Source: Deltaproteobacteria bacterium (GTDB taxonomy: Bacteria > Myxococcota > JADLHZ01). Taken from it: a stretch of DNA of 64,000 nt. Position 1 is the first letter of the stretch. Each line of letters opens with the position of its first letter. Position numbers and translations under genes: made by a program. The stretch covers positions 1 through 64,000 of the forward strand of contig JADLHZ010000112.1 in the NCBI GenBank assembly GCA_020848545.1. Direction: 5' to 3'. The notes under the pieces were generated by a model, which did not search any database, was not told the DNA's origin, and saw only the letters and a program-made list of their open reading frames with translations. Below, one piece after another: positions 55,151 to 64,000 of the stretch.

Positions 55151-55624
55151 ATGAATAGACGGGAGCTCATTGGCTCGGGCGCGGCGTTGCTCGTAACGGC
55201 TGCGGCGGCAAAAGCGATCGGTGCACCGGCGCCAGCGAAGGATCCGCACGCCGGCCACGGCGAGACGAAGGCCGGCGAAATGAAGGGCGGCGCGATGAAC
55301 CACGGCGCGGCGTCGCCGCTGAGCGACGCGGCCGCTCAGTGCATCAAGAGCGGCGAAGCATGCCTGCAGCACTGCCTCGACATGTTCACCATGGGCGACA
55401 CGACGATGGCCGGCTGCGCAAAAGCGGTGAGCGACATGCTGGCGACGGCCAAAGCGCTGTTCAGCCTGCAGCTCGCCGGCTCGAAGCACGCCAAAGCCGC
55501 GGCGAAGCTCGCGGCCGACGCGGCGAAGGACTGCGAAGCCGAGTGCAAGAAGTTCACGCACGCGCCGTGCAAGGCGTGCGCAGAGTGCTGCAACAAGTTG
55601 ATCGCCGAGGCCGCGAAGATCTGA
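55151..55624 (+). CDS. Tat-exported Cys-rich four-helix copper-storage-like (Csp) protein
   Basis: 157 residues from MNRRELIGSGAALLVTAAAAKAIGA, a twin-arginine signal (NRREL plus hydrophobic stretch), preceded by GGAGG. After a Met/His-rich linker (DPHAGHGETKAGEMKGGAMNHG) come four helices with ten Cys: CIKSGEACLQHC, AGCAKAV, DCEAEC, APCKACAECC. This is the Csp1-type copper-storage plan, where Cys line the bundle core and hold Cu(I). Export by Tat fits Csp1 of methanotrophs. Copper storage is inferred. Confidence 0.82.
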   Translation: MNRRELIGSGAALLVTAAAAKAIGAPAPAKDPHAGHGETKAGEMKGGAMNHGAASPLSDAAAQCIKSGEACLQHCLDMFTMGDTTMAGCAKAVSDMLATAKALFSLQLAGSKHAKAAAKLAADAAKDCEAECKKFTHAPCKACAECCNKLIAEAAKI

Positions 55625-55748
55625 CGGTCCGTCGCTCACACGTTCGAGCGCGCCAGATCCCTGCAGCGGCCTCTCGTTCGGCGAGAGCACGTGCATGACA
55701 CAGATCCCGATGGGCTACACCACGTGCTCGGTCTGTAAAGAGTAGCGG
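55625..55748 (+). other. Intergenic segment with a possible Cys-containing peptide tail
   Basis: Between the copper-storage gene and valS, one frame reads PDPCSGLSFGESTCMTQIP followed by MGYTTCSVCKE and TAG at 55743-55745. It looks like the end of a Cys-containing protein, but no start is seen except an internal ATG at 55695 giving 16 residues. Probably a remnant or chance; no terminator was recognised. Confidence 0.2.
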
Positions 55749-58541
<2,793 letters not shown>

Positions 58542-58642
58542 GGAGCGTCCTTCTCACCCCGCCACGACGCGCTTTGTCAAATGGTGCGCGCTCGTGGCAG
58601 AAAAGGGCCCATGAGCAGCGCGCTGCCGCCGTCGGACGAGCC

Positions 58643-59608
58643 GTGAAGAATCTTCCGATCTCGATCGACGGCTTTGGCATCCTCACCGGCCGCATGAAGG
58701 AGGACTACGTCATCAAGCTCGACACGCGCTGCGAGCTCTTCGTGCCCTTCGAGCTCAACTGGGGCACCTATTCGTTCCGCATGAGCTTCACGCCGGCGGA
58801 CTACAAGAACGACGGGCCTGTCGGTTTGCAGCGCGAGAACGCGGTCAGGGCGTTGCGGGCGCTGACGCCGAAGCAACTGCGCGCGATCGACGCCGCGATC
58901 CTGGCGGTGCCAAAAGCGAAGGACAAGAGCTACCTCCTCTTCCTCGAGAAGAAGCGCGTCGAGGTCTGGATTCCAGTCGAGCCGAGCGACAAGCAGGCGC
59001 TCGCGGTCGCACGCGCGCTCGTCACCGTGGCCAACACCTTCGCTGACGCGACACCTGTGGAGCGGCTCGCGCACGCGGTCGCCGAGCACACGGACCCGAA
59101 AGTCCGCCTGCACGAGCTGCAGGAGCTCCAGCGTCTGTTGAAGAACAAGAAGGTCCTCACGGACAGCCTCAAGGAAGTCCTCGAGGAAGCGTGCGCCGAC
59201 ACGAACGTCGACGTGCGCATGCTCGCGACCGAGATCCTCGGCAAGGACGGCGTTCCCGCTCTGATCAAGATCCTGCAGACAGGCCCCGAGGCACAGGTCG
59301 AGAAGGTGCTGGCCGAGCTCGACGGCTCACCGGCGACGGTGCTCAAGATGCAAGCCGTCTTGTGCGAACGCCTCGACCGGGCGAGCCAAAGCGTCGGCAC
59401 GCACATCGCCGAGCTCCTCGCAGCGAGCGGTGATGTCTCCGCGCTCAAAGCGATCGAGAAAGAGCGCAACGAGAAGATCTTCAACCGCAGCTACAAGAAG
59501 GCCTTGCACGCCGCGGCCGAGAAGCTACGCAAGCGCCTCCAGCTCCCCGAGGGCGGCGCCGTCACGCTCGCCGACGATACCGGCGGCGCGCTCAGCAAGA
59601 CCCGATGA
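58643..59608 (+). CDS. Helical-repeat protein of unknown function
   Basis: 321 residues from GTG at 58643 (VKNLPISIDGFGILTGRMKEDYVIKLDTRC). The N-terminal 120 residues are mixed beta/alpha. The rest is helical, with HEAT-like pairs (PVERLAHAVAEHTDPKVRLHELQELQRLL, ACADTNVDVRMLATEILGKDGVPALIKIL, DVSALKAIEKERNEKIFNRSYKKALHAAAEKL). HEAT-like repeats usually bind proteins. No signal or membrane segment is present. An earlier in-frame start would run back toward the valS promoter region. Confidence 0.7.
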   Translation: MKNLPISIDGFGILTGRMKEDYVIKLDTRCELFVPFELNWGTYSFRMSFTPADYKNDGPVGLQRENAVRALRALTPKQLRAIDAAILAVPKAKDKSYLLFLEKKRVEVWIPVEPSDKQALAVARALVTVANTFADATPVERLAHAVAEHTDPKVRLHELQELQRLLKNKKVLTDSLKEVLEEACADTNVDVRMLATEILGKDGVPALIKILQTGPEAQVEKVLAELDGSPATVLKMQAVLCERLDRASQSVGTHIAELLAASGDVSALKAIEKERNEKIFNRSYKKALHAAAEKLRKRLQLPEGGAVTLADDTGGALSKTR

Positions 59609-59679
59609 CCGCGGGGGGCAAAGCTCGACACGCGGCAAGATTGGTAAACACTGCCGCCGCATGCTACTTCTAGCGCGGC

Positions 59680-60537
59680 ATGAACGACACTGCGCTCGTG
59701 CGCCGGCGCGGTTCGGGCGCCTTCAGCTCACGCGATTACATCCGCCGCCGCTTCCGCGACATCCCGACACGTTTGAACGAAAACGGCGTCGACCAGTTCG
59801 GCTTCGATCCCGAGTTCGCCGCCAAGGCAGGCCCGTACATGGGCTGGGTCTATGAGAACTACTTCCGCGTCGAGCAGCACGGCGTCGACAACGTGCCGGA
59901 CGGCCGCTGCTTGCTCATCTCGAACCACTCGGGCCAGCTCCCCTTCGACGCCGGCATGATCACGATGGCCGTGTTCTTGGAGCGCACGAAGCCACGCATC
60001 TGCCGCGCAATGATCGAAAAGTTCGTCACCGATCTGCCCTTCGTCTCCTACTTCATGGAGCGCTGCGGGCAGTTGATCGGCACGCCAGACAACTGCCGCC
60101 GCGTGCTCGAAGCCGAAGAAGCCATCCTCGTCTTTCCGGAGGGCGTGCGCGGCATCAACAAGCTCTTTCACGAGCGCTACCAGCTCAAGAACTTCGGCCT
60201 CGGCTTCATGCGCCTGGCGTTGGAGACGAAGACGCCGATCCTGCCGGTGGGCGTCATCGGCGCCGAAGAACAAGCACCGTCGCTGGCGAACTTGAAGAAG
60301 GTCGCAAAGCTCTTCGGCCTGCCCGCGCTGCCGATCACGCCGACGCTGCTTCTCGGGCCCCTCGGACTCTTGCCGCTGCCGACGAAGTACCGCATCTACT
60401 TCGGCGAGCCGATGATGTTCGAAGGCGATCCGAACGACGAAGACGAAGCGATCGAGCAGAAGGTGCAGCAGGTCAAAGGCGCCGTGAAGCAACTCCTGGA
60501 GCGCGGCCTCCGAGAACGAAAGCACATCTTCTGGTGA
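59680..60537 (+). CDS. Lysophospholipid acyltransferase family (PlsC-like)
   Basis: 285 residues. The acyltransferase block has SNHSGQLPFDAGM, where the His and Asp are separated by six residues rather than the usual four, as in glycerol-acyltransferase-like relatives. Later motifs are ILVFPEGVRGI (motif III) and TPILPVGVIGAEEQ (motif IV). It probably transfers acyl chains to lysophosphatidate or similar lipids at the membrane. Its stop overlaps the GTG start of the epimerase gene. Confidence 0.85.
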   Translation: MNDTALVRRRGSGAFSSRDYIRRRFRDIPTRLNENGVDQFGFDPEFAAKAGPYMGWVYENYFRVEQHGVDNVPDGRCLLISNHSGQLPFDAGMITMAVFLERTKPRICRAMIEKFVTDLPFVSYFMERCGQLIGTPDNCRRVLEAEEAILVFPEGVRGINKLFHERYQLKNFGLGFMRLALETKTPILPVGVIGAEEQAPSLANLKKVAKLFGLPALPITPTLLLGPLGLLPLPTKYRIYFGEPMMFEGDPNDEDEAIEQKVQQVKGAVKQLLERGLRERKHIFW

Positions 60538-61622
60538 ACAAGCCCGACGCGCCCATCATCATGACCGGAATCGCCGGCAACCTCGGCCGGCTCGTGATGT
60601 CGCGCCTGCATCGCCACCACAAGATCATCGGCATCGACCGGCGCCCGCTCGGCACCATCCCGCCCGGCGTGCAGCACGAGCAAGTCGACATGCGGCGCAA
60701 GAAGGCCCAGGACATCTTCCGTAAGTCGCGCGCCTATGGCGTCGTGCACCTCGGCATCATGCACGACCCGCGCATGAGCGACAAAGAGCACTACACCTGG
60801 AACGTCGTCGGCACCGAGAACCTGCTCGACTATTGCGCGCAGTACGGGGTGAAGAAGGTCGTGATGCTCTCGTCGGCCAACAACTACGGGCCGATGGCCG
60901 GCTCGTCGGCGTACCTCGACGAAGACACGCCGCTGCTCGGATCGTTCGCGTTCCCCGGCATCCGCGATCTCGTCGCGGTCGATCGCGCCGTGAGCTCGTT
61001 CTTCTGGAAGCACCCCGAGATCGAGACGGTGATTCTGCGGCCGGTGCACATCGCCGGCGCGCGCTTGAAGAACGCGCCGTCGAACTACCTGCGCCTCAAA
61101 GCGATCCCGCACCTGCTCGGCTTCGATCCTTTGGTGCAGCTCGTCCACGAGCTCGACGTCGTCGACGCGATCGCCCACGCGCTGAAGCCCGGCGTGCGCG
61201 GCATCTTCAACATCGTCGGCCCGCCGGCGATCCCGCTCTCGAAGCTCCTGCACCAGCTCGGCAAGCCGCTCGTGCCTGTGCCGCACATCTTCGCCAAGCC
61301 GCTGTGGCAGACCTTCTACAACTTGCGCCTGTCGAGCTTCCCGGCGCCCGAGTGGGACTTTCTCCGCTACGAGCTGCTCGTCGACGGCGAGCGGGCGAAG
61401 CGTGAGCTCGGCTACGAGCCGCGCCGGTCGACGCGCGACATCATCAACCTCTTCCGTCCGGCCGAAGCGATGGAGCCGGAGTTCACGCCGTCGGCTGCGC
61501 TCGGCGCGCTCTCAGCCCTGACGAAGAGCGTGAAGAAGCGCATGGCGCAGAAGCCCGAGCCACACGCGCCCCCTCATGGTCCGGTCGACAAGCTCGACCT
61601 CGAACCGAGCGGTGACGAGTAG
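60534..61622 (+). CDS. NAD-dependent epimerase/dehydratase-like (extended SDR)
   Basis: 362 residues from GTG at 60534 (GTGA overlap). The Rossmann start reads PIIMTGIAGNLGRLVMSRL (TGxxGxxG variant) and IGIDRRPLG binds the cofactor ribose. The usual YxxxK is not obvious at its expected place after VVMLSSANNYGP, where SSxxNYG is seen, so catalytic activity is uncertain. The C-terminal 50 residues are a charged tail (RMAQKPEPHAPPHGPVDKLD). It sits between the acyltransferase and the kinase; a role with lipid modification is inference. Confidence 0.8.
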   Translation: MNKPDAPIIMTGIAGNLGRLVMSRLHRHHKIIGIDRRPLGTIPPGVQHEQVDMRRKKAQDIFRKSRAYGVVHLGIMHDPRMSDKEHYTWNVVGTENLLDYCAQYGVKKVVMLSSANNYGPMAGSSAYLDEDTPLLGSFAFPGIRDLVAVDRAVSSFFWKHPEIETVILRPVHIAGARLKNAPSNYLRLKAIPHLLGFDPLVQLVHELDVVDAIAHALKPGVRGIFNIVGPPAIPLSKLLHQLGKPLVPVPHIFAKPLWQTFYNLRLSSFPAPEWDFLRYELLVDGERAKRELGYEPRRSTRDIINLFRPAEAMEPEFTPSAALGALSALTKSVKKRMAQKPEPHAPPHGPVDKLDLEPSGDE

Positions 61623-61624
61623 AC

Positions 61625-62917
61625 GTGGTGAAGCCTTTGGGATCGAGCGAATTCAAGCCCGGCCAAACCTTCGGCAAGTACACGCTGATCGACCGCATCG
61701 CGATCGGCGGCATGGCCGAGATCTTCCTCGCGCGCCAAGCCGGCGTCGAGGGTTTCGAAAAGACGATCGCGGTCAAGAAGATCCGCCCGCACCTCACGCA
61801 CGACGAGAACTTCGTGCGCATGTTCCTGAACGAAGCGAAGCTTGCGGCGCAGCTGAGCCATCCGAACATCGTGCAGATCTACGACCTCGGAAAGATCAAC
61901 GACTCGTACTTCATCGCCATGGAGTACGTCTCCGGCCGCGACATGAGCCGCGTGATCCCGAAGTGCAAGTCGCTCGGCATCCCGTTCCCCATGGAGTACG
62001 CGCTGAAGATCACCTCGGCGGCGCTCGAAGCGTTGTACTACGCGCACAACAAGACCGACGCCCAGGGCCACCCGCTGCACATCGTGCACCGTGACGCGAC
62101 GCCCGAGAACATCCTCGTCGCGTTCTCCGGCAGCGTGAAGATCGCCGACTTCGGCATCGCCAAAGCAACAGCGCAGCTCGGCGACGGCCGCACCGAGAAC
62201 ACCCGCGCCGGCGAGATCAAGGGCAAGCTCTCGTACATGTCGCCCGAGCAGTGCATGGGCAAAGACGTCGATCACAGGAGCGACATCTTCTCGCTCGCCG
62301 TCGTGCTCTACGAGTGGCTCACCGGCTTCAAGCTCTTCTCCGGCGACAACGATCTCGCGGTGATGAACAACATCATCGAAGGCAAGATCTACCCGCCGAG
62401 CTACTTCAAGGACGGCATCCCGGAAGTCGTCGAGACGATCCTGATGAAGGCGCTCGAGAAGGATCGCAAGAAGCGCTACCAGAGCGCCTGGGACATGCAG
62501 TTCGACATCGACACCTTCTTGGCGTCGAACGAGTTCACGCCGTCGTCGATCCACCTCTCGAACTTCATGAAGCAGCTGTTCAAAGACGAGCTCGACAAGG
62601 AGCAGGAGTTCCTCGCGCGGCTGCACTCGCCCGCGAATCGCACGCCGTCGTCGCCGAGCGCGAAGGTTCCGCACACGGCGCAACAGACGACCGACGTCAT
62701 CGAGCTCGACACGAGCAACGTGATCTTGGAGGACCTGCCTGCGGACGCGTTCCCTGAGAGCACGCCGCTGCCGCTGCAAAGAGCCGGGCCGGTCGACGTC
62801 ACCGTGCACTTGGACAAGGGCAGCTATCGCCGCCTCACCGATCTCGCCGAGCGTAAACAGCAGACGCCGGCCGAGCTCGCTGAGCACTTGCTCAAGGCGA
62901 TCCTGAAGACGATTTGA
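61625..62917 (+). CDS. Hanks-type Ser/Thr protein kinase
   Basis: 430 residues from GTG at 61625, two bases after the epimerase stop. Kinase domain about 14-300: glycine loop IAIGGMAEIFLA, VAIK-type Lys in IAVKKIRPHL, HRD loop IVHRDATPENILV (the common Lys after HRD is replaced by Thr), DFG in IADFGIAKA and activation-segment SPEQ. After a flexible linker the last 45 residues (VTVHLDKGSYRRLTDLAERKQQTPAELAEHLLKAIL) look like a ribbon-helix-helix-like module. No transmembrane helix is seen, so it is probably cytosolic. Substrate unknown. Confidence 0.92.
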   Translation: MVKPLGSSEFKPGQTFGKYTLIDRIAIGGMAEIFLARQAGVEGFEKTIAVKKIRPHLTHDENFVRMFLNEAKLAAQLSHPNIVQIYDLGKINDSYFIAMEYVSGRDMSRVIPKCKSLGIPFPMEYALKITSAALEALYYAHNKTDAQGHPLHIVHRDATPENILVAFSGSVKIADFGIAKATAQLGDGRTENTRAGEIKGKLSYMSPEQCMGKDVDHRSDIFSLAVVLYEWLTGFKLFSGDNDLAVMNNIIEGKIYPPSYFKDGIPEVVETILMKALEKDRKKRYQSAWDMQFDIDTFLASNEFTPSSIHLSNFMKQLFKDELDKEQEFLARLHSPANRTPSSPSAKVPHTAQQTTDVIELDTSNVILEDLPADAFPESTPLPLQRAGPVDVTVHLDKGSYRRLTDLAERKQQTPAELAEHLLKAILKTI

Positions 62918-62952
62918 GCGTCCAGCCCTCGGAGTCCCACTTGACTTCACGC

Positions 62953-62989
62953 CTCCTAGATGAAAATGATTTTCAAGTTCATCTAGGAG
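62953..62989 (+). promoter_or_regulatory. Fur-box-like palindrome and SD-sequestering hairpin
   Basis: TGAAAATGATTTTCA (62961-62975) is a perfect 7-1-7 palindrome resembling a Fur operator (TGATAATNATTATCA), with TTGACT at 62941-62946 as a possible -35. Around it, CTCCTAGATGAA (62953-62964) and TTCATCTAGGAG (62978-62989) are exact 12-bp inverted arms; the right arm contains the AGGAG ribosome-binding site 7 bases before the ATG at 62997. Confidence 0.7.
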
Positions 62990-62996
62990 ATCTTCG

Positions 62997-64000
62997 ATGC
63001 GCTACACCTTCTGCCTCCTGCTCGCTGCTTCCTGCACTCCGCCAACGCCGAAGACCGTCGTCAAAGAGCCGCTTTACGACACCGCGCAAAGCGCCGCGCT
63101 TTCCGCCACCGAGCCAGATCGCTTCTTTGCCGCCGCCTTCGATGACGACAACCGCCTCTACGCCGCTGGGTGGGTGGGCCAAGGCGGCGATCAAGCGATG
63201 GCGGTCGCACGCTTCACCGCCGAAGGCACGCTCGACGCGAGCTTCGGCGACGGCGGCGTGGCGCGCATGAACGTGGCGGTCGGCGGCAAGAACGGCGAGG
63301 TCGCGCGCGGCATCGTCATCCAATCGACGGGGCACGTCGTCATCGCCGGTCCCTTCGAGCACGCGCCGACAGCTGCCGGTGACGCCGCCAAGGACACCGA
63401 CGTCGCGGCGGTGCGCTTCACCGAAGACGGCGCGCTCGACACCTCGTTCGGCAACGGTGGCATCGCGCGGCTCGATCTCAGCACTGGCGTCATGGACGGC
63501 ACCACGCTCGTCGCCGACACCTCGTGGGGCCTCACGCTCGCTGCTGATGATCGCTTGCTCATCGTCGCCGCCAGAGTGGCCGACGGGCGCAAAGACACGG
63601 ACTTCGCGCTCGTGCGCCTCACCGCCGGCGGAGCGCTCGACACGAGCTTCGGCACGAACGGCGTCGTCACGGTCGACGTGGCGGCCGGCGTCGATTCGCC
63701 ACGCCAAGCGATCGTCACGAGCGACGGCAAGGTGGTCGCTTGCGGCTACTCGAAGAACGCGGCCGGCATCACGAGCACCGTGCTCTTTCGCGTCGGCACG
63801 AACGGCGCGCTAGACACGAGCTTCGGCACGAGCGGCGTCGTCAGCGCGGCACCGCTCGCGAACGTCACCGAGGCGTACGATGTGGCGCTGGTCGGCGGCA
63901 ATTTGATGACGGCGGGCTACGGTAAGAACCTCGCCGCCGACAAGGTGGACTTCCTCACCGCGAAGTTCACCGCCGACGGCGCGATAGTGACGAGCCATGG
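62997..64000 (+). CDS. Delta-60-repeat lipoprotein (partial, runs off the window)
   Basis: At least 334 residues from MRYTFCLLLAASCTPPTPK, a lipoprotein signal with lipobox LAASC. The mature protein is made of repeats of about 60 residues, each with RFTAEGTLDASFGDGGV-type sequence (also RFTEDGALDTSFGNGGI, RLTAGGALDTSFGTNGV, RVGTNGALDTSFGTSGV), the delta-60 repeat that builds beta-propeller-like folds. The gene continues beyond 64000. The Fur-like element upstream suggests iron-linked expression, but no iron-binding motif is visible. Confidence 0.85.
   Translation, partial: MRYTFCLLLAASCTPPTPKTVVKEPLYDTAQSAALSATEPDRFFAAAFDDDNRLYAAGWVGQGGDQAMAVARFTAEGTLDASFGDGGVARMNVAVGGKNGEVARGIVIQSTGHVVIAGPFEHAPTAAGDAAKDTDVAAVRFTEDGALDTSFGNGGIARLDLSTGVMDGTTLVADTSWGLTLAADDRLLIVAARVADGRKDTDFALVRLTAGGALDTSFGTNGVVTVDVAAGVDSPRQAIVTSDGKVVACGYSKNAAGITSTVLFRVGTNGALDTSFGTSGVVSAAPLANVTEAYDVALVGGNLMTAGYGKNLAADKVDFLTAKFTADGAIVTSH

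Noticed and set aside
55695-55745. A 16-residue ORF ending CSVCKE
   Set aside because: Too short, without a convincing ribosome-binding site; listed only as a possible remnant.

Overview
The window is high-GC DNA with genes packed on both strands. Gene content and protein style suggest a myxobacterium or related Deltaproteobacteria/Myxococcota lineage: many short-lipobox lipoproteins, a Cys-rich (Dickkopf-like) lipoprotein, an MJ0042 zinc-ribbon protein with a long Pro/Ala linker, a Hanks-type Ser/Thr kinase, a type I polyketide synthase, a delta-60-repeat lipoprotein and a giant alpha-2-macroglobulin. The taxonomic call is inference. I saw no rRNA, tRNA, CRISPR array, intact insertion sequence or prophage.

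Layout. 0-9.4 kb: housekeeping and surface genes (short-chain dehydrogenase plus VTT/DedA-type membrane protein, DUF1566 lipoprotein, ketopantoate-reductase-like protein, leucyl aminopeptidase PepA, cytochrome-like lipoprotein plus outer-membrane protein, AroE). 9.4-16.4 kb: an operon a2M-ribF-aroE on the minus strand. 16.5-26.2 kb: Cys-rich lipoprotein, a large secreted/membrane-inserting protein resembling type III translocators, and one stand-alone 2120-residue PKS (ACP-KS-AT-AT-DH-KR-ACP). 26.2-31 kb: crotonase, zinc-ribbon protein, RseP-type protease with three PDZ-like segments, TsaB, then a decayed 600-bp stretch. 31.5-37.9 kb: SUF iron-sulfur operon (Rrf2 regulator-sufB-C-D-S-U-T) followed by a short asparaginase. 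38-43.2 kb: methyltransferase, small HD hydrolase, lipoprotein, ClpB. 44.5-52.7 kb: an almost complete kynurenine to 2-aminomuconate/4-oxalocrotonate route for tryptophan catabolism. Its seven consecutive kynurenine genes are joined by 4-bp overlaps, an SDR gene follows after 2 bp, and a divergent FAH-family decarboxylase/hydratase precedes them. 52.8-58.5 kb: acyltransferase-like membrane protein, cyanophycinase-like lipoprotein, Tat-exported copper-storage-like protein, ValS. 58.6-64 kb: acyltransferase-epimerase-kinase operon, then a delta-60-repeat lipoprotein behind a Fur-box-like palindrome.

Most striking is a short dispersed repeat with core CGAAAAGGGACCGGGGA. It occurs about a dozen times at five loci, in both orientations. 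It lies between genes and also in frame inside three proteins (an outer-membrane protein, kynurenine 3-monooxygenase and a cyanophycinase-like enzyme), and it carries the probable start codon of a fourth. Several copies can form small hairpins. It behaves like a protein-tolerated palindromic repeat and I do not recognise it as a named family. Second in interest is the single-gene PKS, whose first acyltransferase lacks the carboxylate-binding arginine that the second one has, suggesting a self-loading enzyme.
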